A stretch of DNA of 64,000 bases from Psychrobacter sp. P11G3 (GCF_001435845.1 NZ_CM003596.1:1736001-1800000); one strand, 5' to 3'. Numbered from the stretch's first letter, positions 9,656 to 20,022 are shown. Numbers and translations are program-made. Notes: generated by a model not told the origin, from the sequence alone.

Positions 9656-12436
9656 TTAACCAGTATTTCGTAACCCTGCAGCTAGCGCATTGATACTACG
9701 GATTAATGGATCTTCTACATTAATGTCGCCATGTGCTGAATCGTTCGGGGTGTCCTGTTGTCTAGCACGCTTTAAAAGCTCAATCTGGATATAATTAATA
9801 GGATCTAGATAAGCGTCTCGCCACTGCAGGGATGAAGCAAGATTCTGCTGATTGGATAATAAAGAGTCTTGTTCAAGCAGAGAGTTTAATCCTGAATTGG
9901 TCAGCGTGTGTTCATCGGTGACCGCTGTCATGATTTTTTCACGTAACGGCTCATCATCACATAGTTGGCTATAAGCCTCAGCGATATTCATATTGGCTTT
10001 GGTAAAGGCCATCTCGATATTACTGATAAATACGCTAAAGAAAGGCCAATGCTGATTCATCTCTTTCATCAATGCTTCGTCTTCTTTGACGCTATCTAGC
10101 GCACTACCGACGCCATACCAAGCAGGTAGGGTAAAGCGTGCCAATGACCAGCCAAACACCCAGGGAATCGCTCGTAAGGTGGTCTTACTTGGTAGGCCTT
10201 TTTTGCGATGGGCTGGACGTGAGCCAATATTTAATAGAGAGATTTCTTGTACTGGGGTGACCTCGGAGTAGAACTTATAAAACCCTTCGGTATGATCGGT
10301 CAACTCTCGATAACGTTGTTCACCCGCGTCCGCTAAGCGTGCAAACAGCGCTTCATACTCTGGCAACTCAGTCGGTTGTACCACAAACCTTGTCGAGCAG
10401 GCTTTGAGTGTACCTGTAATAGCCATGGTTAGCTCAAACACAGCGGTATCTGTATTGGCATACTTGGCATAAAGCACTTCGCCTTGCTCAGTTACCTTAA
10501 TCTGCCCATGCAGCGTGCCTGCTGGCTGTGCCGCAATGGCTTTGTGCGTTGATCCGCCACCACGGCTCACAGAACCGCCACGACCATGGAACAAGCGTGT
10601 TTTTATACCATATTGCTCAGCAATGTTATTAATGGTTTGCTGTGCACTATAAAGCTGCCATGCAGAGGTGATAATGCCGCCGTCTTTTGATGAGTCTGAA
10701 TAACCTAGCATAATCTCTTGCGTGTTGTCCGTGTTTTGTAGCAGTCCACGATACAGTGGATTGTCTAACACGGCAGGCAAGATTTTATCGATATTTTTGA
10801 GATCTTCGATGGTCTCAAACAACGGTGCAACTGGCAAATCAGCAGACAACTGGCCTTCGTCATCAATTCTGCATAAGCCTGCAAACCGCATGAGCAGCAA
10901 TACTTCTAGTAGCTGGCTAGCATTATTGGTCATCGAGATCACATAGCTGCCAAAAGTAGCCTGTCCCACCAGTTTGCGTAGAGTAGCGACCGAATTCATC
11001 AATGACAATTGCTCACGCGTTTTGTCTGTCAGGTTATCAGTATAGATAAGCGGCGTACCTGGATTTTTTAGCAAGCGCGTCAACCACTCTTGTCGCTCAG
11101 TTTCACTTAGTGTCTGGTAATCGGGCAGGTTAGAGGCACTGGCAAAGATATCGGCAATCACTTCGCCATGGTAGGACGACTCTTGACGAATATCGAGCGC
11201 TGCCAAATGGAAGCCGCAAGTCTTGACCAAACGAATGATATCTAGCAATAGGCCATCGCTATGTGCTGTATCGTGTGTACTGACACTTTGACGGATAACG
11301 CGCAGGTCTTCTAGTAACTCTTCTGGATTGGCATAGGCATCTTTTTCGGCTTCACTGTCCGTACCTTTGCTTTGGATGCGGCGATTAGTGGCTTTGACTT
11401 TAGTCAGGATGATAGAGAGCAGGCGACGATATGGTTCATTGCTATAGTCATCGAGGTTGTAGTCAAACACACGCTGATCGAGCTCATCATAACTTTTAAT
11501 TTTGGCATATACGTCAGGTGAAACGGTGACAATAGTGTCACTATGAATCAGCTGCCGGCGCAGTTTTTTGAGTAGCACTTGATAGTGACGCAGCACGGTA
11601 TCAGCATGCATCAGTACGGCAAGTTCTGTGGTCTCAAAAGTCACGAAAGGATTGCCATCTCTATCGCCGCCAATCCACGACCCAAAGCTCATAAATGCAG
11701 GCAATGGATAGTCTATTAGTTCTGGATAAATATCGATAATGGCTTTTTTGATATTACGATATACTTTAGGAATGGCATTGAACAAGCTGGCGTTGAAGTA
11801 ATGTAGACCATTATTAATCTCGTCATATACCAATGGCTTACGGGTACGTACTTCGTCAGACGACCATAATAGATCAATCGTTTGCGCAGTTTGTTCTTTG
11901 GCTTGCTCGTAGGCGAAGCTGTTTTCAGACACGTTGTTTAGGGCGTCGCTATGCGTAAATAGACTTTGTAAGATATTCATCGTTGTACGGCGACGCGCTT
12001 CGGTAGGATGCGCCGTAAATACAGGTGTAAACTTCAGCTGATCAATCAGCTCTTGCATTTGAGCAGGTTCAATATTGCGTTCGCGACACTCAAGCAACGT
12101 ACGACGAAATGATCCTTCCCAGCTTTGCTCAGATTGCATACGCTGTGCATGACGCTGCTCACGCAAATAATTCTCTTCGCTTAGATTGGCTAGGAAAAAA
12201 TAGATAGAAAAGCCGCGTATGACGTTTTTTAAGGTTTGATTGTCTAAAGAAGCAATAAAATCGATAAGCTGCTGTTTATGTGCCTCATTCGGCTCACGAC
12301 GCTGTTGAATAAAGCCTTTGCGCAGCGTCTCAATCGTATCTAGCGTCTGCTCACCAGATTGGCGAGAAATAGCATCACCTAATAATGAACCCAACAAACT
12401 GGTGCGTTTACGTAGTACGTTGTTATCTAGTGTCAT
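9656..12436 (-). CDS. ppc: Phosphoenolpyruvate carboxylase
   Basis: Converts phosphoenolpyruvate and bicarbonate to oxaloacetate, the main anaplerotic entry into the TCA cycle. Family signatures are present in order: FTAHPTEARRRT with the catalytic His, SWIGGDRDGNPFVT, EIMLGYSDSSKDGG, LFHGRGGSVSRGGG (the phosphate-binding loop), IGSRPAHRKK, and the terminal RNTG carboxylate end that closes the active site. Length (926 residues) is normal for bacterial PEPC. The start at 12436 is chosen because AGGAAGG lies 6 bases upstream. An earlier in-frame ATG (12454) overlaps that site. Monocistronic by context, with a hairpin about 60 bases past the stop. Confidence 0.97.
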   Translation of the reverse strand: MTLDNNVLRKRTSLLGSLLGDAISRQSGEQTLDTIETLRKGFIQQRREPNEAHKQQLIDFIASLDNQTLKNVIRGFSIYFFLANLSEENYLREQRHAQRMQSEQSWEGSFRRTLLECRERNIEPAQMQELIDQLKFTPVFTAHPTEARRRTTMNILQSLFTHSDALNNVSENSFAYEQAKEQTAQTIDLLWSSDEVRTRKPLVYDEINNGLHYFNASLFNAIPKVYRNIKKAIIDIYPELIDYPLPAFMSFGSWIGGDRDGNPFVTFETTELAVLMHADTVLRHYQVLLKKLRRQLIHSDTIVTVSPDVYAKIKSYDELDQRVFDYNLDDYSNEPYRRLLSIILTKVKATNRRIQSKGTDSEAEKDAYANPEELLEDLRVIRQSVSTHDTAHSDGLLLDIIRLVKTCGFHLAALDIRQESSYHGEVIADIFASASNLPDYQTLSETERQEWLTRLLKNPGTPLIYTDNLTDKTREQLSLMNSVATLRKLVGQATFGSYVISMTNNASQLLEVLLLMRFAGLCRIDDEGQLSADLPVAPLFETIEDLKNIDKILPAVLDNPLYRGLLQNTDNTQEIMLGYSDSSKDGGIITSAWQLYSAQQTINNIAEQYGIKTRLFHGRGGSVSRGGGSTHKAIAAQPAGTLHGQIKVTEQGEVLYAKYANTDTAVFELTMAITGTLKACSTRFVVQPTELPEYEALFARLADAGEQRYRELTDHTEGFYKFYSEVTPVQEISLLNIGSRPAHRKKGLPSKTTLRAIPWVFGWSLARFTLPAWYGVGSALDSVKEDEALMKEMNQHWPFFSVFISNIEMAFTKANMNIAEAYSQLCDDEPLREKIMTAVTDEHTLTNSGLNSLLEQDSLLSNQQNLASSLQWRDAYLDPINYIQIELLKRARQQDTPNDSAHGDINVEDPLIRSINALAAGLRNTG

Positions 12437-12597
12437 CTTCAACCTTCCTATCAAATGAATGGATACAATACTATGGTTATCTTATACGTAATATCCTTAT
12501 GGTTTTTTGCAATTTAACATAAATAGGTGAGGCCTGCTTGACGTTGATAGCAACTTTTTTTGCTAGCAGATACTAGCAGACCCCTGACGCACTACTA

Positions 12598-14055
12598 TTA
12601 GAGCGATTTTTTGTGACCATGCTCATTGCTATATTCTATCCAAAAGTCCGCATTATCCACTCCAGCCTTTCTAGGGTCAAAGACAGGGCTTATACCTAAT
12701 TTCATCTGCTCGTCGTAGTCTTTTAGAACTTTTAGAGCAACTTTACTTAGCAGTAAAATGGCAATGAAATTCAAGTAGCACATACTACCAAAGCCTATAT
12801 CACCTAATGCCCACATCATACCGATCGACTGGACACTACCCGTGAAACAAACGATTAAAAAGACCAGTTTGAGTACATGCTTGAGAATGGGGTAGCGCAG
12901 TTTATTGTCCAAATAGACCAACGTAGTTTCGGCAATATAGTAATAAGCAACCAAGCAGGTGAAGGCGAATAAAAAGATAGCAATCGCAACAAAACCACTT
13001 CCATACTGGTTAAAGACAGTGGAGACAGCCGCTTGGGTAAATGCTGTACCAGCTTCAACACCAGGCATATTATCAACTAGGGTTACACCTTCGGGGGTCA
13101 CCACGTTATACATACCAGTTGATAGAATCATCAACGCTGTTGCAGTACAGACAAGCACCGTATCGATGTAGATAGAGAAGCTTTGCACTAAGCCTTGTTT
13201 AGCAGGATGTGATACTTCGGCTGCCGCTGAGCTAAAGGTCGCCTCGCCAGCACCCGCAACGTTTGAGAAAACAGCACGGCGTACGCCCCAAGAGATTGCG
13301 GTCCCAACCATACCACCAAACACTGCATCCATACCAAAAGCGCTCTTAAAGATAAGTGCAAACATTGCAGGGATATTTTGAGCGTTAAATGCCAATACAA
13401 TCACCATCATGAGGATATAACCAATTGCCATGACAGGTACGACTTTTCCTGCAAAATTAGCAATACGCTTTACACCGCCAAATATAATGATACCTAAGAG
13501 TACGACTAGGATAATCCCTGTTATAACAGGCGGTATATTAAATGCTGTATTAAAAGAGTCCGCAATAGTATTGGCCTGAACGCCAGGCACTAACACGCCG
13601 TACGATAGACAGGTCACGATAGCGACGATGATAGCAAAAGGTTTTAGCTTTAATCCTCTTTCAATATAGAACGGGGAGCCGCCACGATATTGATCACCGA
13701 CCTTATGTTTGTATACCTGCGCTAAGGTAGACTCAATAAAAGCGCTAGCACCACCTAACACACCCATGACAATCATCCAAAATACCGCCCCAGGGCCACC
13801 TGCTGCAATGGCTGTTGCAACCCCAGCGATATTACCCACACCAATACGTCCTGATAATGCCATACAGAAAGCTTGGAAGGAGCTAATCCCAGCTGATGAG
13901 CTTTGTTTGTCGAACAACAGCCTAATCATTTCTTTGAAATAACGGATTTGTACGGCACGAGTCATAATCGTAAAATATATGCCGACACCTAACGCAAGAT
14001 AGACTAGGGCGTCACTCCAAATATACCCGACGATAGTATTGATGATATTTTCCAT
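12598..14055 (-). CDS. AGCS-family sodium:amino acid symporter, probable hydroxyproline/proline-type uptake
   Basis: A 485-residue polytopic protein of the alanine/glycine:cation symporter family, recognised by GGVKRIANFAGKVVPVMA, WGVRRAVFSNVAGAGEATFS and ALSGRIGVGNIAGVATAIA. Such carriers import a small amino acid with Na+ across the inner membrane. It is the last gene of a five-gene minus-strand operon for trans-4-hydroxyproline breakdown (67 bases after the aldehyde dehydrogenase gene). I infer that it brings in hydroxyproline or a related imino acid, although characterised AGCS members carry alanine, glycine or glutamine. AAGGAAG precedes the ATG. Confidence 0.88.
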   Translation of the reverse strand: MENIINTIVGYIWSDALVYLALGVGIYFTIMTRAVQIRYFKEMIRLLFDKQSSSAGISSFQAFCMALSGRIGVGNIAGVATAIAAGGPGAVFWMIVMGVLGGASAFIESTLAQVYKHKVGDQYRGGSPFYIERGLKLKPFAIIVAIVTCLSYGVLVPGVQANTIADSFNTAFNIPPVITGIILVVLLGIIIFGGVKRIANFAGKVVPVMAIGYILMMVIVLAFNAQNIPAMFALIFKSAFGMDAVFGGMVGTAISWGVRRAVFSNVAGAGEATFSSAAAEVSHPAKQGLVQSFSIYIDTVLVCTATALMILSTGMYNVVTPEGVTLVDNMPGVEAGTAFTQAAVSTVFNQYGSGFVAIAIFLFAFTCLVAYYYIAETTLVYLDNKLRYPILKHVLKLVFLIVCFTGSVQSIGMMWALGDIGFGSMCYLNFIAILLLSKVALKVLKDYDEQMKLGISPVFDPRKAGVDNADFWIEYSNEHGHKKSL

Positions 14056-14122
14056 AACTTTACTTCCTTGTAATGTTTTTGGTTATGCTGACTTGGGCGT
14101 GGATAGCGGACAATGTCAGTTG

Positions 14123-15610
14123 TTAGTTCACCAACCAGATAGTTTTGGTTTGGGTATACTGGGACAACGCCTCTAAGCCATTGTCACGACCGCCGAAGCC
14201 AGATTGTTTATAACCACCAAAAGGTGTCGTAATATCGCCCTCAGAGAAACCATTAATCGAGACGGTACCAGCTTTAATAGCGGATGCCACGCGAAATGCG
14301 CGATGGATATTTTGTGTATAAAAGGAAGCGGCAAGCCCATAATCACTCTGATTGGCGAGCTGAATAGCTTCCTCTTCGGTTTCAAAACTTGTGACAGCTA
14401 AAAGTGGACCAAAAACTTCTTCTTTAAACAGCGTCATATCCGGGCTGACATTATCAAAGACGGTAGGCTCGATATACCAGCCACTACCGAGTTCATCGTG
14501 GATACGTCCACCTGCGATCAAACGAGCACCCTCCGTTTTGGCAGTATTAAGGTGTGATATTACTTTCTCAAAATGCGCTTTTTCGATCATTGGGCCAATA
14601 GCGACCTCGGGGTCGTAAGGATGACCAACCCTCCAAGACTGAAGACCTTTTTTTAATAGCGTTAACAACGCTTCTTTTTGGCTAGAATGGATAAGTAGAC
14701 GTGAACCACAGCTACAGTTTTCGCTCATATTCCAAAAGGCAGCGGATAAAATATGCTCGATGGTTTGTTCATTGATAATGGCATCCGCAAAGACGATTTG
14801 AGGGCTTTTGCCACCACACTCTAAGACGACTTCCTTAAGGTTGCTTTGTGCAGAGTACTGTAGAAACAGTCGACCGACTTCGGTTGATCCTGTAAAAGAA
14901 ACCATATCAACATCCATATGCTGACCGAGTGCCGCACCTACTTCTTCACCAAGCCCACAGACTAACTGCAACGCCGCTTTTGGCACGCCAGCCTCGTACG
15001 CCAATTGTGTTAATCGATATGCTGAGAGCGAGGTCAATTCAGCAGGTTTAACAATGACTGAGTTGCCAGTTATTAATGCGGGTGCAACTTTCCATGCATA
15101 CATTTGCGCTGGGAAATTCCATGGTAGTACTGCACCCACTACACCAATAGGCTCTTGTACCACAAGGCCTAGTGCATCTGCGCCAGTAGGAGCAACCTTG
15201 CCAAAAACTTTATCAGCTGTTTCGGCGTACCATTCAAAAGTTTCAATCGTAGCGGGCAGGTCAGTGTTGAGGCATTCAGTAATAGGCTTGCCTGCATCGA
15301 CGCAATCTAAGGCAGCTAACTCATCCATATGATCATGCATTAACTGACACCAACGCTGCATAATAGCTTTGCGCTCTGCAGGAGACATCCGTCTCCACTC
15401 ACCATGTTCAAAAGCGTCTCGGGCTGCCGTTACCGCCGTATTAACATCTTGCTGACTCCCATTAGCAATGCTACCTATACAGGTATTATCAATAGGGCTG
15501 TAGTTAGGGAGTGTTGTCTCGGATACTGGTACTGTAGTATCTATTAAATGGCCTGCCCAAAGCTGTTGGTTGCTGGCGAGTTCAAAGACTTGCGCTGTGG
15601 TCATACTCAT
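14123..15610 (-). CDS. Aldehyde dehydrogenase, probable 2-oxoglutarate semialdehyde (2,5-dioxopentanoate) dehydrogenase
   Basis: An NAD(P)+-dependent aldehyde dehydrogenase of 495 residues, most like the PuuC branch. The cofactor loop FTGSTEVG is at about 239-246, the general base is E264 (VVLECGGKSP), and the catalytic Cys aligns to C299 (SENCSCGSRL). The residue two positions on, Ala in PuuC, is a second Cys (C301). Its position in the hydroxyproline operon points to the last step: oxidation of 2-oxoglutarate semialdehyde to 2-oxoglutarate. AAAGGA lies 7 bases before the ATG at 15610; a second in-frame ATG two codons later is possible. The function rests on context; the family alone would allow other aldehydes. 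Confidence 0.85.
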   Translation of the reverse strand: MSMTTAQVFELASNQQLWAGHLIDTTVPVSETTLPNYSPIDNTCIGSIANGSQQDVNTAVTAARDAFEHGEWRRMSPAERKAIMQRWCQLMHDHMDELAALDCVDAGKPITECLNTDLPATIETFEWYAETADKVFGKVAPTGADALGLVVQEPIGVVGAVLPWNFPAQMYAWKVAPALITGNSVIVKPAELTSLSAYRLTQLAYEAGVPKAALQLVCGLGEEVGAALGQHMDVDMVSFTGSTEVGRLFLQYSAQSNLKEVVLECGGKSPQIVFADAIINEQTIEHILSAAFWNMSENCSCGSRLLIHSSQKEALLTLLKKGLQSWRVGHPYDPEVAIGPMIEKAHFEKVISHLNTAKTEGARLIAGGRIHDELGSGWYIEPTVFDNVSPDMTLFKEEVFGPLLAVTSFETEEEAIQLANQSDYGLAASFYTQNIHRAFRVASAIKAGTVSINGFSEGDITTPFGGYKQSGFGGRDNGLEALSQYTQTKTIWLVN

Positions 15611-15662
15611 TAGATTGTCCTTTTCTATATAATGGTAGGAACGATAAGAATGGTGCGATGTA

Positions 15663-16526
15663 TCAAGACAGAAGTGCTAAAAATGACTGAGTCTCTTCTT
15701 TTGACATATCAGTCAAAGGTAGTCGTACTGACCCAACATTGATGCTCCCGTTAATGCAGCCTGCTTTGGCTTTTTGGTTATAGTTTCCAGACTCCATAGA
15801 GTGGATAGCAGGATACATGGCTGTCATCAGCTCTTTAGCACGGTTCCAATCGCCTTTTTGTGTGGCTGCAAACAATGCGACTTGTTCTGCTGGAAATACG
15901 TTAGCCGCACCAGCGATCCAGCTCTTAGCACCCCAAAAGAAGAAATCTACTGGTTGGTCGTCACAACCACAAACCACTTCAAAGTTTTCAAAATCAGCCT
16001 GTAGCATACGTAATGCATGGCTAAAATCGCCGCTGCTTTCTTTGACACCTACAATATTGGGATGTTTGGATAAATGCGCGACGGTTTCAAACTCAATGCT
16101 TACACCGACGCGTGCTGGAAAATTGTACATAATGATAGGTAGGTCAGTGGCATCAGCGACGGTTTCAAAATTCGCAATAATACCGTCTTGGTCTGGTAGG
16201 CTATACGGATTGGCTGATAACATTAAGCCGTCGTAGCCCAAGTTTTTGGCTTGGTGAGCAAGTTCGATAGAATGATTGGTCGATAAACTGTTGATACCTG
16301 CAATCAGAGTGACTTTGCCTTTGGCAGCGTCAGCGATAGTGGTCAAAACCAGTTCACGCTCTGCAGGCGAGAACGTGTAATATTCACCCGTTGTACCGCA
16401 AGCTACGATTCCAGTAACGCCTTTTTCTATGAATACATTGACCAGTTCGGTTAACTTTTGAGTATCGATATCGCCATTAACATCGAAAGGAGTAACGATA
16501 GGGACTAAAACGCCATGAATGTTCAT
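15663..16526 (-). CDS. DapA-family lyase, probable 1-pyrroline-4-hydroxy-2-carboxylate deaminase
   Basis: A 287-residue TIM-barrel protein of the dihydrodipicolinate synthase/N-acetylneuraminate lyase family. The Schiff-base lysine is K162 (NIVGVKESSGDF) and the catalytic tyrosine Y134 (MYNFPARVGV). The substrate-binding loop GTTGEYYTFS is at 44-53. In hydroxyproline degradation a DapA homologue deaminates and dehydrates 1-pyrroline-4-hydroxy-2-carboxylate to 2-oxoglutarate semialdehyde. The flanking epimerase, FAD dehydrogenase and aldehyde dehydrogenase genes support this role over lysine synthesis. AAGGAT precedes the start by 6 bases. Confidence 0.88.
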   Translation of the reverse strand: MNIHGVLVPIVTPFDVNGDIDTQKLTELVNVFIEKGVTGIVACGTTGEYYTFSPAERELVLTTIADAAKGKVTLIAGINSLSTNHSIELAHQAKNLGYDGLMLSANPYSLPDQDGIIANFETVADATDLPIIMYNFPARVGVSIEFETVAHLSKHPNIVGVKESSGDFSHALRMLQADFENFEVVCGCDDQPVDFFFWGAKSWIAGAANVFPAEQVALFAATQKGDWNRAKELMTAMYPAIHSMESGNYNQKAKAGCINGSINVGSVRLPLTDMSKEETQSFLALLS

Positions 16527-16626
16527 ATAAATATCCTTATTTGGAAGTAAAAGCCGTTAGTAAGCCATGAGCTGTTAGCGACGTTGTTGGTTCTATGAGT
16601 TGTCATAGAGATGAAATGTTCGATTA

Positions 16627-17889
16627 TTATTTAAAAGACTTACGTTTGAAGCGATTTAGACGATAGGCAGTAGGATCTACCATGGCAGTATCGCCAAAAT
16701 ACAAAGCTGCGATCATCTGTGCGCTTACGACAGCTTGGGTCAGACCTAGATGCTGATGACCAAAGTTTAAAAAGACTGAATTACGTCTATCTATGATGGG
16801 TAGCGAGTCTGCTGTAGAGGGCCTGAACCCCATCCATTGCGTATTGCTGTCACTATCTAGTGGGGTGTTTAGCATTGCTTGAGCTTGTTTCAACAGCATA
16901 TTCGCACGGTTCATGTTTGCTGGCGCCTCAAGTCCTGCATACTCAACAGTGCCAGCCAAGCGCAGTCCTTTTTCCATTGGTGTCATAATAAAGCGGCGAT
17001 CCATGCTAGAAATAGGGATGTTGAGACGCTGACTTTCATTAGGAAGCATCAGGTGATAGCCACGCTCTGTATCCATTGGTACTGAGATGCCTGTTAGCTG
17101 TTTTGCTAAGGCTTTGGAATGAGCTCCTGCTGCGAGCATAATTTTGCTGGCATAAAGCTGCTTTTGTGTCGTCGTCAGACGCATACCATCAGTTATTACT
17201 TCCGCGCTCAGAACACGGCAATTTTCATAAATTTGACCACCAAGCGATCTAAAAATAGTGCTTAATTTATGGGTAATGGCTTCTATATTGGTGATATGAC
17301 CTGTCTTTGGAAAAAACAAAGCACCCAGTTGATTATCTTTTAATGCAGGCTCAAGATCTGTCAGTGCTGATTGTGAGAGTAGGTTGTTAGAAACCCCTAA
17401 ACTGTTTAAACGTTGACCGTGTTCAGTCAGAACCTTTAGACTGTTGGGCGTCTCTGCGGTTAATACAGATCCTTGTATTTGTACCCAAGAATGTAATCGC
17501 CACTCTTTGGCAAAATCTTGCCAAGCTTGAAGGCTGTGTGCATTTAATGCCAAAAGCGCTTGGTGACTGCGTGAAAATGGTTCGGTACGCATATTAAGTA
17601 ATAGCTGAAACGCCCATGGTGCTAAGCGTGGAAGGTAACGCCAATCTATCCGTAGAGGCCCTTCAGGGTTGAGTAGCATGGCAGGAATATGTCGTAAGAT
17701 ACTGGCATCAGCAATAGGAAAAACCTGTTCAGTGGCAATGTGACCTGCGTTGCCATAAGTTGCACCGCGAGCGATTTTATCTGCTTCCAAAATTGCAACT
17801 TTTACCCCACGAGACTGTAGGGTAACCGCAGCACATAGCCCAATAATGCCACCACCGATGATATGTATATCAAACACTTGTGTGTCCAT
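16627..17889 (-). CDS. FAD-dependent D-amino acid dehydrogenase, probable D-hydroxyproline dehydrogenase
   Basis: A 420-residue DAO/DadA-type flavoprotein with an N-terminal Rossmann GGGIIG loop at 12-17 (FDIHIIGGGIIGLCAAVTLQ) and a C-terminal FAD contact around FGHQHLGLTQ. In this operon it would oxidise cis-4-hydroxy-D-proline, made by the epimerase encoded just upstream, to 1-pyrroline-4-hydroxy-2-carboxylate, passing electrons to the respiratory chain. No membrane segment is evident, so a peripheral membrane association is inferred. The gaps to its neighbours (69 and 100 bases) fit one transcript. General D-amino-acid dehydrogenation (DadA) is the alternative, less likely from context. 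Confidence 0.86.
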   Translation of the reverse strand: MDTQVFDIHIIGGGIIGLCAAVTLQSRGVKVAILEADKIARGATYGNAGHIATEQVFPIADASILRHIPAMLLNPEGPLRIDWRYLPRLAPWAFQLLLNMRTEPFSRSHQALLALNAHSLQAWQDFAKEWRLHSWVQIQGSVLTAETPNSLKVLTEHGQRLNSLGVSNNLLSQSALTDLEPALKDNQLGALFFPKTGHITNIEAITHKLSTIFRSLGGQIYENCRVLSAEVITDGMRLTTTQKQLYASKIMLAAGAHSKALAKQLTGISVPMDTERGYHLMLPNESQRLNIPISSMDRRFIMTPMEKGLRLAGTVEYAGLEAPANMNRANMLLKQAQAMLNTPLDSDSNTQWMGFRPSTADSLPIIDRRNSVFLNFGHQHLGLTQAVVSAQMIAALYFGDTAMVDPTAYRLNRFKRKSFK

Positions 17890-17958
17890 GAGAGTCTCGC
17901 TTTTTTGACCTTACTGAGCAGTGATTGGTTACTTCTTAGCAGCCATACAAACTGGTAT

Positions 17959-18948
17959 TTATAAAGAAATACCCCATTTGAACGGATCGCTGTCTTGAAC
18001 GATGAGAGAGGTTTCTGCACATACGTAGGCGTACCCTCGGATCGTGGGGATAATAGTATTGATAGGGTGGTTATGAAGAGGGCTATGATTACTAAGTACA
18101 TCAATAGGCTGATAGCTGGCACTAAAGACACTGCCAATGATGCTTTGTTGATACCAAGTCTCACCAGGTGCGAGTACATTGTCTGCGGCTAAGCAAGCCA
18201 ATTTGGCACTGGTTCCAGTACCACAAGGAGAGCGATCGTAGGCAGATCCAGGGCATAATACGAAGTTTTTGCTGTTAGTGCCGGCGAGATCGCTCTTGCC
18301 AAACAGTTCTATATGATCAATTTCGCCATTGTTAGCACCCATAATTCCAGACTTATGAAGTGCTTCCTTAATCTGTATGCTAAATTGAGTAAGCGCCTTA
18401 ACATTACTGGCGTCAATAGCTTGCTTATGATCGTTGACTAAGAAAAACCAATTACCACCCCAAGCGATATCTCCATAGATAGGACCGATATCAGGTACTT
18501 GAACTTCTACCTGTTTTTGGTAGCGATAAGAGGGGACATTCTGGACGCTACAACTACCATCATCATGCAAGGTTGCTTTAACTAGGCCTACGCTTGTTTC
18601 TAGATAGTGATCACCAGCGGTTATTTTTTGTTGATAAGCTAGAGATGCAATAACGCCGATAGTGCCATGGCCACACATACCTAAATAGCCATGATTATTA
18701 AAGAAGATTACGCCAGCCGTGGCACGAGGATCGGAAGGCGGGCACAAAAGCGCTCCGACAAGCACGTCATTACCACGGGGTTCTAGGATAATACTTTGAC
18801 GTAAATGATCGAAATTCTGTTTGAAGTCTTGAAGTTTTTCTTGAATAGATTGCCCACTAAGCTCAGGAAATCCTTCATACACCATACGAGTAGGTTCACC
18901 GCCAGTATGCGAATCAATAATTTTAAGAGTGAAAAGCGTATCAAACAT
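17959..18948 (-). CDS. 4-Hydroxyproline 2-epimerase (proline racemase family)
   Basis: A 329-residue member of the proline racemase superfamily. Both catalytic cysteines are present: C92 in MCGHGTIGV and C242 in [11 protein letters not shown]. This marks a two-base epimerase/racemase rather than a trans-3-hydroxyproline dehydratase, which has Thr in place of the second Cys. It converts trans-4-hydroxy-L-proline to cis-4-hydroxy-D-proline, the entry step of the pathway encoded downstream. It is the first gene of the operon, 213 bases from the divergent AraC-type regulator. AGG-type sequence precedes the ATG. Proline racemisation is the alternative; the dehydrogenase, deaminase and dehydrogenase set downstream makes hydroxyproline much more likely. 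Confidence 0.92.
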   Translation of the reverse strand: MFDTLFTLKIIDSHTGGEPTRMVYEGFPELSGQSIQEKLQDFKQNFDHLRQSIILEPRGNDVLVGALLCPPSDPRATAGVIFFNNHGYLGMCGHGTIGVIASLAYQQKITAGDHYLETSVGLVKATLHDDGSCSVQNVPSYRYQKQVEVQVPDIGPIYGDIAWGGNWFFLVNDHKQAIDASNVKALTQFSIQIKEALHKSGIMGANNGEIDHIELFGKSDLAGTNSKNFVLCPGSAYDRSPCGTGTSAKLACLAADNVLAPGETWYQQSIIGSVFSASYQPIDVLSNHSPLHNHPINTIIPTIRGYAYVCAETSLIVQDSDPFKWGISL

Positions 18949-19161
18949 GACTGCCTACCTGATTCATCCGTGAGTTAATATACTGTTAGCGTTATTCATA
19001 AATGAACAAGGCGTAAATATAGAATGACGTTTTTCAGAAAAGCAGTCTTGATGTTTTTATATGAATAAATGCGCATTTCTGCACAGGTCATAAAGACATT
19101 TAGGAGTATAAATATTGTGTAGCACCCTAAAATACCTGAAAAGCTCAACGACAAGCTTGAG

Positions 19162-19980
19162 ATGCTATATGGGAATATACCGATGCGGCCGTTAGTATTA
19201 GAAACACCTACAAAACAACTGTCAAAACACCTACAGGCTTATCAACCAGCCAATTTTGATGAGTTTGTTGGCAATATATCATTATTGATGCCTTTGTTTG
19301 ATACTATGAAAAATGTGGTGTTCTTTGTTAAAGATGACCAAGCATGCTATCGATTAGTCAGTAAAACGCTCATTAAACGTAGCGGGCTCAAAAACAAAAA
19401 AGCACTAATAGGACTGACTACAGAGCAAGTGTTTTTGAAGTCTCAAGGCAAGGATTATCTCAATCAGGATCTGAGAGTATTAAAGGAAGGCAGGGAGATT
19501 ATTGATAAACTAGAACTTCATAGTTATGCATCAGGACAGCTGGGATGGTGTATCACGCAAAAAATCCCCGTCTATGATGTAGAAAATCATATTGTAGCAA
19601 TGGTAGGTATATCAGTAGATATTGATGAAGATAACGAGCGGATATTACGCAAACACGCTCGATTGGCAAGCGTAGATCAATACGTACGAGACAATCTTGA
19701 TCAAAAAATTAATATTGGTCAATTGGCGAAATTGGCAAATCTTAGTCAATCGCAATTGGAGCGTACCTTCAAAGCAGTGCTCAATATGTCACCCATTCAG
19801 TTTGTACAAAAAATGCGCTTAGAGCATGCCATTCGACTATTAGCGAATTATAAGCTAACAGTAACTCAAGTCTCCTTAAACTGTGGATACGGTGATCATA
19901 GTGCCTTTAGTCGACAGTTTAAGCAGTTTACTGGCATGTCTCCTGTGAACTTCCGTAAAATACATTTCAAAGAGCTATAA
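19162..19980 (+). CDS. AraC-family regulator with N-terminal PAS-like sensor, probable hydroxyproline operon regulator
   Basis: A 272-residue protein. The C-terminal ~100 residues carry the two AraC helix-turn-helix motifs (LAKLANLSQSQLERTFKAVL and VSLNCGYGDHSAFSRQFKQF). The N-terminal ~150 residues look like a PAS-type sensor (LFDTMKNVVFFVKDDQACYR, ending VAMVGISVDIDED). The divergent position 213 bases from the epimerase gene makes it the probable regulator of the hydroxyproline operon, sensing the substrate or an intermediate. The start is uncertain: 19162 gives the longest product, while the in-frame ATG at 19183 has GGGA 8 bases upstream. Neither has a strong ribosome binding site. Confidence 0.86.
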   Translation: MLYGNIPMRPLVLETPTKQLSKHLQAYQPANFDEFVGNISLLMPLFDTMKNVVFFVKDDQACYRLVSKTLIKRSGLKNKKALIGLTTEQVFLKSQGKDYLNQDLRVLKEGREIIDKLELHSYASGQLGWCITQKIPVYDVENHIVAMVGISVDIDEDNERILRKHARLASVDQYVRDNLDQKINIGQLAKLANLSQSQLERTFKAVLNMSPIQFVQKMRLEHAIRLLANYKLTVTQVSLNCGYGDHSAFSRQFKQFTGMSPVNFRKIHFKEL

Positions 19981-20022
19981 ATAAAAGCAAAAAAATATGG
20001 TTTTTGACTCTAAAATAACTCT

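Noticed and set aside
16627..17889. DadA-type alanine catabolism as the role of the FAD dehydrogenase
   Set aside because: There is no alanine racemase nearby, and all neighbouring genes fit hydroxyproline degradation.
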